64,000 nucleotides of DNA from Poseidonibacter antarcticus. Lineage in GTDB: Bacteria > Campylobacterota > Campylobacteria > Campylobacterales > Arcobacteraceae. Shown here one piece after another: positions 25,790 to 35,728 of this stretch (its first letter is position 1; each line of letters opens with the position of its first letter). A model generated the notes under the pieces. That model worked only from the letters and a program-made list of their open reading frames with translations. It had not been told where the DNA came from and did not search any database. Made by a program: the position numbers and the translations under genes. The stretch is from the NCBI RefSeq assembly GCF_003667345.1, contig NZ_RCWF01000005.1, positions 1 to 64,000 on the forward strand. Direction: 5' to 3'.

Positions 25790-26970
25790 TTAGAAAAAAA
25801 AATAAAGATATACAAAATCCTTTTTATGACCCAACTTTAAATAAAAGACATGCAAGTGCAAAAAGATTCAAGAGGTTTACATTAACTTCATTAGTCTTTT
25901 CAATTGCTTTTTTAGCATTCTTTTTAGTTGATATTATAGGAAAAGGAACACCTGCTTTTAAAGCTACTTATATGGAAGTAAATGTAACTTATAATCAAAA
26001 AATAATTGATGATTCAAGATTTGCAGTTGACAAAAAATATAGAAGAGTTGTGTCAAGATCATGGCTTAGAGATTTACCAAGAAAAGTTGAAAATAATCCT
26101 AGTTTAATGGATACAGTTCAAACTCAATGGGTTTTAGCTGATGATCAAGTTGATCAATATTTAAAAGGACATCACTATAAATTAAAAAATAAAGATAGAG
26201 CATTAGTTGATGATATGAAAGCTCATGGAAGAATTAAAACTGAATTTAATACTATTTTCTTTACAAATGGTGATTCGAAAATTCCTGAAAATGCCGGACT
26301 TTTTTCAGCGATGGTTGGTTCAATTCTAACCTTATTAATTACAATGTTAGTAGCTTTCCCTTTAGGTGTTATGACTGCGATTTATTTAGAAGAGTTTTCT
26401 GAAGATAATAAATTTACTAGATTTATTGAAGTAAATATCAATAATCTTGCAGCTATTCCATCTATATTATTTGGTTTATTAGGACTTGCAATATTTATTA
26501 ATCTTTTTGGAATGCCAAGATCATCACCATTAGTTGGTGGACTTACTCTTGCACTTATGACCTTGCCTATTATTATAGTTAGTTCAAGAGCAGCACTAAG
26601 AGCAGTTCCTGATAGTATTAGACAAGCAGCTTATGGATTAGGATTAACAAAAATCCAAGTAACACGTGATCACGTTTTACCATTAGCCTTTCCTGGTATT
26701 TTAACAGGTTCAATTATTGGTTTAGCACAAGCAATGGGAGAAACAGCTCCTTTAATTATTATAGGAATGATTGCATTTATTCCAGATGCTCCAACTAGTG
26801 TTTTAGATGCAGCTACAGTTATGCCTGCACAATTATTTACATGGGCTGGAATGCCTGAGAGAATGTATATAGAAAAAACAGCTGCTGGTATTATGGTTTT
26901 ACTAAGTGTATTAATATCACTTAATGCAATAGCAATATATTTACGAAAAAAATTCGAAGTTAAATGGTAG
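25786..26970 (+). CDS. pstA: Phosphate ABC transporter permease PstA
   Basis: 394 residues. After the first membrane segment there is a large periplasmic insert (about 55-165) before the five-segment permease core with [30 protein letters not shown]. The insert makes it about 100 residues longer than E. coli PstA. Start ATG overlaps the pstC stop. Confidence 0.94.
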   Translation: MIRKKNKDIQNPFYDPTLNKRHASAKRFKRFTLTSLVFSIAFLAFFLVDIIGKGTPAFKATYMEVNVTYNQKIIDDSRFAVDKKYRRVVSRSWLRDLPRKVENNPSLMDTVQTQWVLADDQVDQYLKGHHYKLKNKDRALVDDMKAHGRIKTEFNTIFFTNGDSKIPENAGLFSAMVGSILTLLITMLVAFPLGVMTAIYLEEFSEDNKFTRFIEVNINNLAAIPSILFGLLGLAIFINLFGMPRSSPLVGGLTLALMTLPIIIVSSRAALRAVPDSIRQAAYGLGLTKIQVTRDHVLPLAFPGILTGSIIGLAQAMGETAPLIIIGMIAFIPDAPTSVLDAATVMPAQLFTWAGMPERMYIEKTAAGIMVLLSVLISLNAIAIYLRKKFEVKW

Positions 26971-26984
26971 AAGGAAAAATTAAA

Positions 26985-27755
26985 ATGGCAGTTGATAATA
27001 AAGTAAAAGTAAAAGTAGATGGTTTAAACCTTTGGTATGGAGAAAATCATGCCTTACATGGAATTAATGTAGATATATATGAACATAAAATCACAGCGTT
27101 AATAGGACCTTCTGGATGTGGAAAATCGACATTTTTAAGATGTCTAAATAGAATGAATGATTTAATCTCAATTGTTAAAATTGATGGTTCAGTTATAATT
27201 GAAAATAGAAATATTTATGATAAAGATATTGATGAAGTTAGTGTAAGAAAAAGAATAGGTATGGTATTTCAACAACCAAATCCTTTTCCTAAATCTATTT
27301 ATGACAATGTTGCTTATGCCCCAATTAAACATGGAATTGTTCCAAAAGGTAAAGAGTGTGATGAATTAGTTGAATTATCTTTAAGAAAATCAGGTTTATG
27401 GGATGAAGTAAAAGATAAATTAAATGATCCAGGGACTTCACTTTCAGGTGGACAACAACAAAGATTATGTATTGCAAGAACAATTGCTGTTAAACCAGAA
27501 GTTATTTTAATGGATGAGCCAACATCAGCACTAGATCCAATTTCAACAGAAAAAATTGAAGCATTAATGCTTGAATTAAAAAAAGATTATACGATTATTA
27601 CAGTAACACACAATATGCAACAAGCTGCACGTGTTGCAGATTATACAGCATTTTTCCATCTTGGAAAATTGATTGAATATGATGAAACAGAAACTATTTT
27701 TGTTAATCCTTCAAATAAAAAAACAGAAGATTATATTACAGGGAGATTTGGATAA
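26985..27755 (+). CDS. pstB: Phosphate ABC transporter ATPase PstB
   Basis: 256 residues with Walker [11 protein letters not shown]-loop QQPNPFPKS, signature LSGGQQQR and Walker [14 protein letters not shown], all in PstB context (RCLNRMNDL). ATG 26985 with AAGG upstream is preferred to ATG 26964, which lies inside pstA. The stop overlaps phoU as TAATG. Confidence 0.96.
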   Translation: MAVDNKVKVKVDGLNLWYGENHALHGINVDIYEHKITALIGPSGCGKSTFLRCLNRMNDLISIVKIDGSVIIENRNIYDKDIDEVSVRKRIGMVFQQPNPFPKSIYDNVAYAPIKHGIVPKGKECDELVELSLRKSGLWDEVKDKLNDPGTSLSGGQQQRLCIARTIAVKPEVILMDEPTSALDPISTEKIEALMLELKKDYTIITVTHNMQQAARVADYTAFFHLGKLIEYDETETIFVNPSNKKTEDYITGRFG

Positions 27756-28423
27756 TGTTAAAAACTTACGAAGAAAAAAGAGATAATATTAAAGACGAAG
27801 TATTGTTAATTGGTAATAATGTAGTTGATGCACTAGAAATATCATTAACAATATTAAAAAGTGATGATATTTCAGCTTTAAAAGATATTGATTTATCAGT
27901 TAAAAAGTTATCAAATAAATCAAATGAAATTGATAATTTGATTGTTACAACTTTAGCTTTATATTCACCAGAAGCAAAAGATTTAAGAGAAATGGTTTCT
28001 TATTTAAAAATTACAAATGAATTAGTAAGAGCAGCAGGAAATGTAAAAGGTTTTATAAAAATATTTAGAAAAGCATTCTCAGATGATTTAGATACAAGTA
28101 CTATTTTAGAATATACTATTCCATTACATAAATCTTCACTTTTAGCATTAAGAACATCAATATCAATGATTGAAGAAACAAATGATAAACATACAGAAGA
28201 TAAATATCAAAGAGTAATTGTTGAAGAGAGTAAGGCAGATGATTTATATGCTATGGTTGAAAAAAATATTTTAAAACTAATAACAAAGAATCTTGAACTT
28301 TCAAAAGAATATTTTGATATTTTAAGTAGTCTTAGAAAATTAGAAAGAACATCAGATAGAGCATCATCAATTGCAAGTTTAGCACTTTTTGCTCAAATTG
28401 GTGGGGATATAATACAATCATAA
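27755..28423 (+). CDS. phoU: PhoU-like phosphate signalling regulator
   Basis: 222 residues, all helical, with two three-helix PhoU repeats and the E-x-x-x-D type motifs (NKSNEIDNLIV, EESKADDLYAMVEK) that bind metal in the family. PhoU links Pst transport state to the sensor kinase and limits phosphate uptake. It is translationally coupled to pstB. Confidence 0.9.
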   Translation: MLKTYEEKRDNIKDEVLLIGNNVVDALEISLTILKSDDISALKDIDLSVKKLSNKSNEIDNLIVTTLALYSPEAKDLREMVSYLKITNELVRAAGNVKGFIKIFRKAFSDDLDTSTILEYTIPLHKSSLLALRTSISMIEETNDKHTEDKYQRVIVEESKADDLYAMVEKNILKLITKNLELSKEYFDILSSLRKLERTSDRASSIASLALFAQIGGDIIQS

Positions 28424-28442
28424 TTTGTGTTATAATTAATGT

Positions 28443-28895
28443 ATGAAAAAAGCACTAATTAAAATAAAAACATACTTTAGTTCAAATTTTGAAGTACTTG
28501 CTGCTACAATTATATTTGTAACTATATTACTTACAGGTCACGATTTTTATAAAGCTATTATTCTTATGTTAGAATTTATAGTTATTATGGAAGTCGTGAA
28601 AATGATTTCAGATTTCATTAAAAATCAAAAACTTAGACTTAGATTTGTTATTGATATTTTTATTATCTTCTTAATTAGAGATGTAATTATATTAACAACT
28701 CATGTCCACAAAGACTATTTTGATATAAGTTTTTTGTTAATGGTAATATCTGTATTTTTTGTATTTAGGATTCTTGCTATTAAATTCTCACCTGGTGTTA
28801 TAAAAGTATCTAGAGATACTATCATAGAATACGAAGATGATAGAGAAAACAAAAAAGTTAAAGATGATAAAAAGTTGATGAATAATGGAAGATAA
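28443..28895 (+). CDS. psiE: PsiE family phosphate-starvation protein
   Basis: 150 residues with four membrane segments (about 20-40, 45-65, 80-98, 105-122) and a charged C-terminal tail. GHDFYKAIILMLEFIVIMEVV, LRFVIDIFIIFLIRD and FRILAIKFSP match PsiE, a phosphate-starvation-inducible membrane protein of unknown action. A TATAAT at about 28430 could give extra transcription. No strong ribosome site. The gene overlaps the response regulator by 11 bases. Confidence 0.85.
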   Translation: MKKALIKIKTYFSSNFEVLAATIIFVTILLTGHDFYKAIILMLEFIVIMEVVKMISDFIKNQKLRLRFVIDIFIIFLIRDVIILTTHVHKDYFDISFLLMVISVFFVFRILAIKFSPGVIKVSRDTIIEYEDDRENKKVKDDKKLMNNGR

Positions 28896-29559
28896 ATTAA
28901 TACTTATAGTAGAAGATGAAGAAGATATCTTGGAATTACTAGAATATACTCTCCAAAAAGAGGGTTTTGATACAATTGGCTTTTTAAATGTTGATAAAAC
29001 TTTAAAAAAAGTTTTAGATGAGGAAGATATAAGTCTAATATTAATGGATAGGAACCTTCCTGGAAAAGAAGGAACTAGCTTTGTAAATCAAATAAAAGAA
29101 GAAGGTTATAATAATCCTATTATTTATGTAACTGCAAAAGATAAAGATGAAGATATTCTTGATGGGTTTGAAGCTCACGCTGATGATTATATAACTAAAC
29201 CATTTAACCTAAAAGAATTAACAGCAAGAGTAAAAGCTGTAATAAAAAGAACTTCTAAAGAAGTTAATATTATCAAAATTAAAGATATTATTTACAAAGC
29301 AAATAATAAAAAGTTTTATATAGAAGACAAAGAAATAGATTTAACCCACTTAGAACACGACCTATTTTTAGAGTTTATAAAAAACAAAGATATCTTGATG
29401 TCAAGAGAGCATTTATTAAATACCGTTTGGGAAGATTCTTTTGATAAAAAAGTAAAAACAGTAAATGTTGCAATTAAAAGATTAAAAGCGAAAATAGACC
29501 CAGAATCAAAAAAAGATTATATTAAATCTGTAAGAGGAGAAGGTTACATATTTTGCTAA
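28885..29559 (+). CDS. OmpR-family response regulator (PhoB/PhosR-like)
   Basis: 224 residues: receiver domain with acidic pocket EDEED, phosphoacceptor D55 in LILMDRNLPG and lysine in YITKPF, then a winged-helix C domain with NVAIKRLKAKIDPESKKDYIKSVRGEGYIF. Placement after pstSCAB-phoU-psiE and before a histidine kinase points to phosphate regulation; Campylobacter jejuni has an analogous PhosS-PhosR pair. It probably binds the 11-base repeats ahead of pstS and pstC. Confidence 0.88.
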   Translation: MEDKLILIVEDEEDILELLEYTLQKEGFDTIGFLNVDKTLKKVLDEEDISLILMDRNLPGKEGTSFVNQIKEEGYNNPIIYVTAKDKDEDILDGFEAHADDYITKPFNLKELTARVKAVIKRTSKEVNIIKIKDIIYKANNKKFYIEDKEIDLTHLEHDLFLEFIKNKDILMSREHLLNTVWEDSFDKKVKTVNVAIKRLKAKIDPESKKDYIKSVRGEGYIFC

Positions 29560-30929
29560 AAATTCATCAATTATTTTTAAGAACTTTTATTTTAATATTT
29601 TTAGGATTATTTACAAGTCTTACCATTATTACTTATTATTGGTCGAAAAATATTTATATTGGTCAAATAGAAAAAAACCTTGTACAAAATATAGATGCTT
29701 TTTCAATTGTATTAAAAGATTTAAAAGATATAAGCACAATTATAAAAGATTTAAAAGAACATATAAGCCTTCGAATTACTATTATCGATGAAAAAGGTAA
29801 TATCATAGCAGAGACTGATAATGATAAAGATTTAATGAAAAATCATTTAGATAGAGAAGAAATCTTAGAAGCAAATAAATTCGGTATTGGTCAAGTAATG
29901 CGTTATTCAAATACTCTTAATAAAGAACTCTTATATGTTGCTAAAAAAGTTACTATAAATAAACAAATGTACTTTATAAGAATGGCAGATTATACTGATA
30001 GAATAACGGATAATTTTCTAAAACTCACTGTTCAAATCTTTGCTTTTATTACATTTTTCCTCATTATTGGTTTTTCAGTGAGCTACTTTATTAGTAAAAG
30101 AATTCAAAAAGAAACAGATTCAATCCTAAATTTTTTAACAGAATTATCAAATAAAAGGCCTACGTATAGCTTAGATACAAGATATACAGTTGAATTTTAT
30201 AAAATTACTAGACTACTAAACAAAGTTGCTTTAAAACTATCGAAAAAAGAGAAACAAAAAGCAAAACAAACAGCAAAATTAAAAATTGCTAATAGACAAA
30301 AAGATGAAATAATATCTGCTTTATCACATGAATTCAAAAATCCTATTGCAATTATTTCAGGATATACTGAAACTATTTTAAATGATAATGAAATGCCACT
30401 TTTAATGAAAGAGAAATTTCTAAAAAAGATTCATATAAATGCAAATAAAATGTCACATATTATTGATAAATTAAGACTAACTCTAAAACTTGAAGAAGGT
30501 AAACAAGAATTAATCCTTCTTCCTTGTTCAATAAAAAAAATACTTCATGATATAATCCCAGACTTAGAAGATAAATATAAAAATAGAGAAATTTTAATTA
30601 TAGGTGAGGACATCAGTTTTAAAGTTGATGAAACATTAATTTCAATGGCTATTTCAAACTTAATTGAAAATGCATTAAAATATTCTGATGATGAAATAAA
30701 TATCGAACTTACCAATGACTCTATTATTATTAGAGATAAGGGAATAGGAATAGAAGAAGCAGAATTAGAAAAAATTAGAAATAAATTTTATAGAGTTTCT
30801 AATAATGGGTGGAATAACTCTTTAGGATTAGGTCTATTTATTGTTCAAGCCATACTTTCATTACATAATTTTACGTTAATTATAAACTCAGAATTCAATA
30901 AAGGTTCTGAATTTATAATAAAATATTAA
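29553..30929 (+). CDS. Sensor histidine kinase (PhoR/PhosS-like)
   Basis: 458 residues: membrane segment about 8-28, periplasmic domain of about 120 residues, second membrane segment about 155-178, a linker, HisKA with ALSHEFKNPIAIISG, then an ATPase domain with NLIENALKYS, DKGIGIE and GLGLFIVQ. TTG at 29553 overlaps the regulator stop. Unlike E. coli PhoR it has a substantial periplasmic domain, as in PhosS-type kinases. Confidence 0.88.
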   Translation: MLKIHQLFLRTFILIFLGLFTSLTIITYYWSKNIYIGQIEKNLVQNIDAFSIVLKDLKDISTIIKDLKEHISLRITIIDEKGNIIAETDNDKDLMKNHLDREEILEANKFGIGQVMRYSNTLNKELLYVAKKVTINKQMYFIRMADYTDRITDNFLKLTVQIFAFITFFLIIGFSVSYFISKRIQKETDSILNFLTELSNKRPTYSLDTRYTVEFYKITRLLNKVALKLSKKEKQKAKQTAKLKIANRQKDEIISALSHEFKNPIAIISGYTETILNDNEMPLLMKEKFLKKIHINANKMSHIIDKLRLTLKLEEGKQELILLPCSIKKILHDIIPDLEDKYKNREILIIGEDISFKVDETLISMAISNLIENALKYSDDEINIELTNDSIIIRDKGIGIEEAELEKIRNKFYRVSNNGWNNSLGLGLFIVQAILSLHNFTLIINSEFNKGSEFIIKY

Positions 30930-30930
30930 A

Positions 30931-30962
30931 TAATACTTAAATTAAGGTTTATTTAAGTATTA
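30931..30962. terminator. Twelve-base inverted repeat after the kinase gene
   Basis: TAATACTTAAAT (30931-30942) and ATTTAAGTATTA (30951-30962) are exact complements with an eight-base centre, directly after the kinase stop. The stem is A/T only and lacks a T-run, so it may be a weak terminator or a regulator site for rplM, 44 bases downstream. Confidence 0.4.
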
Positions 30963-31005
30963 CTACACTATTATTCCACCTCATTAATAAAAGCGGAGAA
31001 AATAA

Positions 31006-31425
31006 ATGAAATTTACTCAAATGGCAAAAGCTAACGAAATCGAAAGAGATTGGATAGTAATCGATGCAACTGATAAAGTATTCGGAAGAATAATCACGGA
31101 AGTTGCGACTATCTTAAGAGGTAAGAATAAGCCTTACTATACACCTCATGTTGATTGTGGAGATTACGTTGTAATCATAAATGCTTCTAAAGCAAAATTT
31201 TCTGGTAATAAACTAGAAACTAAAAACTATTTCACTCACTCAGGGTATTTTGGTAGTACAAAAACTCATAAAATGTCTGATATGTTTGAAAATAATCCTG
31301 AAAAATTATACAAACTATCAACTAGAGGGATGCTTCCAAAGACTACTCTTGGGAAAAATATGTTAAAAAAATTAAAAGTATATGCAGGTTCAGATCACCC
31401 ACATACTGCGCAAATTAAAGGATAA
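31006..31425 (+). CDS. rplM: Ribosomal protein uL13
   Basis: 139 residues with the uL13 segments [30 protein letters not shown] and [20 protein letters not shown]. Normal length. GGAG lies seven bases before the ATG. rpsI follows after five bases, the universal rplM-rpsI order. Confidence 0.98.
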   Translation: MKFTQMAKANEIERDWIVIDATDKVFGRIITEVATILRGKNKPYYTPHVDCGDYVVIINASKAKFSGNKLETKNYFTHSGYFGSTKTHKMSDMFENNPEKLYKLSTRGMLPKTTLGKNMLKKLKVYAGSDHPHTAQIKG

Positions 31426-31430
31426 GACTA

Positions 31431-31820
31431 ATGGCTAAAGTTTATGCAACAGGAAGAAGAAAAACATCTATATCTAAAGTATGGTTAGAAGTTGGTACTG
31501 GAGAATTAACAATCAATGGTCAGTCTTTAGACGCATGGTTAGGTGGACACGAAGCAATTAAAAAAAGAGTTATGCAACCATTAGAAGTAACTAAACAAGA
31601 AACTTCTGTAAATATCGTTGTTAAAACTCTTGGTGGAGGTTACTCTGCTCAAGCTGATGCTGTTAGACATGGTATTTCTAGAGCTTTAGTAGCTTATGAT
31701 GAGCACTTTAGAGCTGTGTTAAAACCTTATGGTTTATTAACAAGAGATGCTAGATCAGTTGAAAGAAAAAAATACGGAAGAAGAAAAGCAAGAAAAAGCG
31801 GTCAATTCTCAAAAAGATAG
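31431..31820 (+). CDS. rpsI: Ribosomal protein uS9
   Basis: 129 residues beginning [20 protein letters not shown] and ending in the basic tail [14 protein letters not shown] that reaches the P site; [19 protein letters not shown] is the family core. Normal. A terminator follows 37 bases later. Confidence 0.98.
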   Translation: MAKVYATGRRKTSISKVWLEVGTGELTINGQSLDAWLGGHEAIKKRVMQPLEVTKQETSVNIVVKTLGGGYSAQADAVRHGISRALVAYDEHFRAVLKPYGLLTRDARSVERKKYGRRKARKSGQFSKR

Positions 31821-31857
31821 ATTCAATTTTTCAAAGATTTTATATCTTTGTATTTTC

Positions 31858-31891
31858 AAAAAGGAAGCAATATTTATTGCTTCCTTTTTTT
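31858..31891 (+). terminator. Terminator after rplM-rpsI
   Basis: GGAAGCAATA (31863-31872) pairs with TATTGCTTCC (31875-31884), flanked by A5 and T7. It ends 36 bases before the start of the binding-protein gene at 31927. Confidence 0.9.
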
Positions 31892-31926
31892 ATGCAATTT
31901 TATATAAAAAAACTATACAATACCCA

Positions 31927-33426
31927 ATGAAATTCTTAACAATACTCTTTATTATCTTTACATATATACAAGCTAGTACCTTAAACTTATCAATGAGTTC
32001 AAGTCCAAGTAGATTAAATCCTATTCTAGCTAATGATTCAGCAAGTTCTGAAATTGCAGATTGGCTTTTTAATGGATTATTTAAATATGATAAAAATGGT
32101 AACCCTACAGTTGATTTAGCCTCATCATATACTTTTGAAACAAAAACAAAATTACTTATAAAATTAAAAAGAAATGTAAAATGGCATGATGGAGTAGAAT
32201 TTACTGCAAAAGATGTTGTTTTTACATACAAAAAAATAATTGATCCTAAAGTCTTTAACTCAATCAAATCTAACTATAAAGAAGTACAAAGCGTAAAAGC
32301 ACTTGATGATTATACTATTGAAGTTATTTACAAAAAAGCATATTTTAAAGCACTTGAAATATGGATGGTTGGAATTTTGCCTTATCATATATTAAAAGAT
32401 GACAAAAATTTAATGACAAGCTCTTTTAATAAAAATCCAATTGGAACAGGTTCTTATGTTTTAAATAGTTTTAAAGTAGGACAAGACATAAAATTAATAG
32501 CAAATGATAACTATTTTCAAGGTCGACCTAAAATTGATGAGATACTATATAAATTTATACCAGATTCAAATACATCTTTCTTATTTTTAAAACAAAAAAG
32601 ACTTGATTTAGCAGGATTAACTCCACTTCAAATCGATAGACAAATAGATGAAAAATTCAAAGAATCATTTGAAATTATTGAAAAACCTAGTTTTTCATAC
32701 TCTTATGTAGGATTAAATCTAAAAAATGAAAAGTTTAAAGATATTAGAGTTAGACAAGCATTATCACTAGCTATTAATAGACAAGAATTAGTTGATATTT
32801 TATTTTTCGGACATGGGAAAGTATGTAATGGTCCATTTTTACCAGGAAGTTTTGCTTATAATGATGAAGTAAAACAAATAACACAAAATATACCAAAAGC
32901 TAAAAAACTATTAAAAGAATTAGGCTATGATAAAAATAATCCCTTTACTTTTGAGATTATTACAAATACAGGAAATGATACAAGAATAAATGCAGCTCAA
33001 ATACTACAATATCAATTAGCAAAAGCAGATATTCATATGAAAATAAGAGTAATGGAATGGCAGGCATATTTAAATACCATTGTTCATCCAAGAAAGTACG
33101 AAGCGATACTATTAGGTTGGTCTTTATCTTTAATGCCTGATGCTTATCCTTTATGGCACTCAAAATCAGATAAAATCGGAAGTTTTAATCTTGTTGGATA
33201 TTCAAATCCAGAAGTTGATAAGCTAATAGAAAAAGGCTCAACAACAGTTGATAGAAAAGAATTAAGCAATATATATAAAGATATATTCAAAAAAATCACA
33301 GATGATATTCCATATTTATTTCTTTATATACCAAACTCTATAACAGTTGTAAATAAAGATATACAAAATATCAAACCTTCTTTTATAGGAATTACCTATA
33401 ATCAAAAAGATTGGATAAAACCATAA
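31927..33426 (+). CDS. Family 5 ABC transporter substrate-binding protein
   Basis: 499 residues with a signal peptide (MKFLTILFIIFTYIQAS) and the peptide/nickel-binding (SBP_bac_5) layout: LNPILANDSASSEIADWLFNGL, LKRNVKWHDGVEFTAKDVVFTY and RQALSLAINRQELVDI. No permease or ATPase genes adjoin, so it must use components encoded elsewhere. ATG 31927 starts the signal peptide; upstream codons in frame run through the rpsI terminator and are not coding. No good ribosome site is visible. Confidence 0.85.
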   Translation: MKFLTILFIIFTYIQASTLNLSMSSSPSRLNPILANDSASSEIADWLFNGLFKYDKNGNPTVDLASSYTFETKTKLLIKLKRNVKWHDGVEFTAKDVVFTYKKIIDPKVFNSIKSNYKEVQSVKALDDYTIEVIYKKAYFKALEIWMVGILPYHILKDDKNLMTSSFNKNPIGTGSYVLNSFKVGQDIKLIANDNYFQGRPKIDEILYKFIPDSNTSFLFLKQKRLDLAGLTPLQIDRQIDEKFKESFEIIEKPSFSYSYVGLNLKNEKFKDIRVRQALSLAINRQELVDILFFGHGKVCNGPFLPGSFAYNDEVKQITQNIPKAKKLLKELGYDKNNPFTFEIITNTGNDTRINAAQILQYQLAKADIHMKIRVMEWQAYLNTIVHPRKYEAILLGWSLSLMPDAYPLWHSKSDKIGSFNLVGYSNPEVDKLIEKGSTTVDRKELSNIYKDIFKKITDDIPYLFLYIPNSITVVNKDIQNIKPSFIGITYNQKDWIKP

Positions 33427-33450
33427 TTTTAAAATTACAAAAGGAAATAC

Positions 33451-34101
33451 TTGAAAAAAAATATTATATTATTTGATTTAGATGGAACATTAATAGACTC
33501 AACAGATGCAATTTTATCTACATTCTACCACTCTTTTAAAGAGATGGAATATAACTTTACAGGATCACAAGAAGATATAAAAGCACTTATTGGTTATCCT
33601 CTTGATATTATGTATGAGAATCTAGGAATTCCAAAAGAAAGAGTTTGGGATTTTGTAAGTTCATATAAACATAGATATAGAAAAATTTCTACAATAAAAA
33701 CTACTCTACTTCCAAATGCTCTAGAAGCTGTAAAATTAGCCGCTAGTTTTGCACGTGTTTCTGTAGTTACAACTAAAACTAGACTATACACTATTCCATT
33801 ATTAAAACATTTTGAAATGCTAGAATATTTTGAAATTGTTACAGGACGTGAAAATGTTGAAAACCCAAAACCGCACCCTGAACCAATATTAACTACTTTA
33901 GAAAAAATGAATTACAATAATAATGAATATAAAGTTTGGATGATAGGAGATACAAAACTTGATTTAATAGCAGCAAAAGATGCAAAAGTTAATTCAATTG
34001 GCGTTCTTTGTGGTTATGGGGAAAAAGAAGAATTATCTACATACACAAACTTTATTCAAAACAATGCACTAGAAGCAGTTAAGTTTATAAAAGAAGTGTA
34101 A
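33451..34101 (+). CDS. HAD-family phosphatase, phosphoglycolate phosphatase-like
   Basis: 216 residues with motif I FDLDGTLIDST (nucleophile D9, acid D11), motif II VVTTKT, motif III lysine in NPKPHPEP and motif IV MIGDTKLDLIAAKDA, plus a helical cap. Closest in pattern to Gph/PpaX enzymes that remove 2-phosphoglycolate or pyrophosphate; the substrate is not fixed by sequence. TTG 33451 has AAGGAAA upstream. Confidence 0.85.
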   Translation: MKKNIILFDLDGTLIDSTDAILSTFYHSFKEMEYNFTGSQEDIKALIGYPLDIMYENLGIPKERVWDFVSSYKHRYRKISTIKTTLLPNALEAVKLAASFARVSVVTTKTRLYTIPLLKHFEMLEYFEIVTGRENVENPKPHPEPILTTLEKMNYNNNEYKVWMIGDTKLDLIAAKDAKVNSIGVLCGYGEKEELSTYTNFIQNNALEAVKFIKEV

Positions 34102-34122
34102 AACTAATTTTAAGGAGCCTCT

Positions 34123-34686
34123 ATGTTAGAAATCAGATGGCATAGTAAAACAGGTCAAGGAGCAGTTACAGCAGCAAAAAGCTTAGCTACTGTACTTGCT
34201 AAAACTGGTAAACAAGTACAATCATTCGCTTATTATACTTCTGCCAAAAGAGGTTCTTCTATGACTGCTTATAATAGAATTGATGATAAAACAATTTCAA
34301 ATCACGAGAAGTATATGGAACCTGATTATGTATTTGTACTTGACACTAATTTAATATACACAGATGATATAACAGCAAATTGTACAAATAAAACTAAATA
34401 TATTATTACAAGCTCTATTAGTAAAGAAAAACTAATTACAAATATCCCAAAACTTCAAAGTATTCAAGAACGTGTATTTGTATTAGATTGTTTCCAAATA
34501 GCAAAAGATACTATTGGTAAAAAAATTCCTAGTACCCCAATGCTTGGTGCTTTTATAAAAGTAAGTAAAATAAGTGAAATAGAGTATTTTAAAAATACTA
34601 TGAAAAGCGTATTAAAATCTTTACCAAAAAATCTTATTGATGCAAATATACTAGCAATCCAACGTGCTTTTGATGAAGTTGAATAA
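34123..34686 (+). CDS. 2-ketoacid:ferredoxin oxidoreductase gamma subunit, orphan
   Basis: 187 residues matching the gamma domain of pyruvate/2-oxoacid:ferredoxin oxidoreductases: RWHSKTGQGAVTAAKSLATVLAKTGKQVQSFAYYTSAKRGS at the start, then PDYVFVLDTN and PSTPMLGAFIKV. Normally encoded with alpha, beta and delta subunits; here none adjoin. It is followed directly by an AbrB-type membrane protein. AAGGAG precedes the ATG. Confidence 0.83.
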   Translation: MLEIRWHSKTGQGAVTAAKSLATVLAKTGKQVQSFAYYTSAKRGSSMTAYNRIDDKTISNHEKYMEPDYVFVLDTNLIYTDDITANCTNKTKYIITSSISKEKLITNIPKLQSIQERVFVLDCFQIAKDTIGKKIPSTPMLGAFIKVSKISEIEYFKNTMKSVLKSLPKNLIDANILAIQRAFDEVE

Positions 34687-35721
34687 ATGATGATTAAATC
34701 TTTTTCAAAAATGATATTTACTCTTTTAATATCTAGTATAGGTTCTGTACTTTTTATTTATTTATCTCTACCTTTGCCTTGGCTTTTGGGTGCTATATTT
34801 GCTTCATCAATTCTAATGAGATTTGATAATCTTCCTACAAAAACTCCAAAACCATTTTCATCACCTGCTAGGATTTTGATAGGACTTACAATCGGTGGAG
34901 CTTTTACACCCGAAATACTACAGTTTATTGATGTATATATTTTTAGTTTAATACTTGTTATTCCTTTTACAATTATCACTATTATTTGTGGAATGTATTA
35001 TTATCAAAAAGTTCTAAACTTTGATAAAAAAACCTCATTTTTAAGTTCAATGCCAGGTGGTGTTATAGAAATGGTAATAATAGGAGAAGAGATAAAAGCA
35101 GATATATCCAAAATCACTTTGGTACAATCTTCAAGACTCTTATTTATAGTCATAAGCTTACCTTTTATAATCCAATATATTTTTAATATTGATATTAGTG
35201 GAAATAAAGTTTTAACAACCCCAATTGCAAATGTAAATATAAGCGAATTAGCTATTTTGATAATAATAGGATATATAGGTGCAATAAGTGCAAAAAAACT
35301 TCATATATCAGCAGCATATCTAATAGGACCTATGATATTAAGTATTTTAATTCATGCTAGTGGATATATGCATACTACTATTCCTGATGAATTATTAAAA
35401 TTTGTACAAGTAGTATTTGGAACGATTATTGGCTTTACTTTTAAAGGTGTCAAACTAGAAACCATAATAAAAACACTAATAGCAACACTAGGACATTTTG
35501 TAATTCTTGCAATAATTTCAAGCACATTTATCACTATTGTATACTTTAGTTTTGATTTTCCTTTACTTTCAATTTTATTAGCTTTTTCACCTGGTGGACA
35601 AGCAGAAATAAATCTAATTGCAATACTAGTTGCTGCAAATATTCCTTATATCACTTTACATCATATTGTAAGACTTTTTATTGTTATGAATATAGCACCA
35701 ATTTTTGCAAAAAGATTGTGA
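34687..35721 (+). CDS. AbrB-family membrane protein (PF05145 type)
   Basis: 344 residues with about ten membrane segments in two repeats, each with a glycine-rich break (PLPWLLGAIFASS and SAAYLIGPMILS; LIGLTIGGAFTPE and VFGTIIGFTFKG). This pattern matches the AbrB duplication family, once called ammonia monooxygenase-like, of unknown transport function; not the B. subtilis DNA-binding AbrB. It starts one base after the gamma-subunit gene. Confidence 0.75.
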   Translation: MMIKSFSKMIFTLLISSIGSVLFIYLSLPLPWLLGAIFASSILMRFDNLPTKTPKPFSSPARILIGLTIGGAFTPEILQFIDVYIFSLILVIPFTIITIICGMYYYQKVLNFDKKTSFLSSMPGGVIEMVIIGEEIKADISKITLVQSSRLLFIVISLPFIIQYIFNIDISGNKVLTTPIANVNISELAILIIIGYIGAISAKKLHISAAYLIGPMILSILIHASGYMHTTIPDELLKFVQVVFGTIIGFTFKGVKLETIIKTLIATLGHFVILAIISSTFITIVYFSFDFPLLSILLAFSPGGQAEINLIAILVAANIPYITLHHIVRLFIVMNIAPIFAKRL

Positions 35722-35728
35722 TTGAAAT

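Noticed and set aside
31747-31926. N-terminal extension of the family 5 binding protein
   Set aside because: The extra 60 codons overlap rpsI and the terminator at 31858-31891; the signal peptide begins at ATG 31927.
34687-35721. AbrB transcription factor
   Set aside because: The protein is a multi-span membrane protein of the AbrB duplication family, not the small DNA-binding AbrB.
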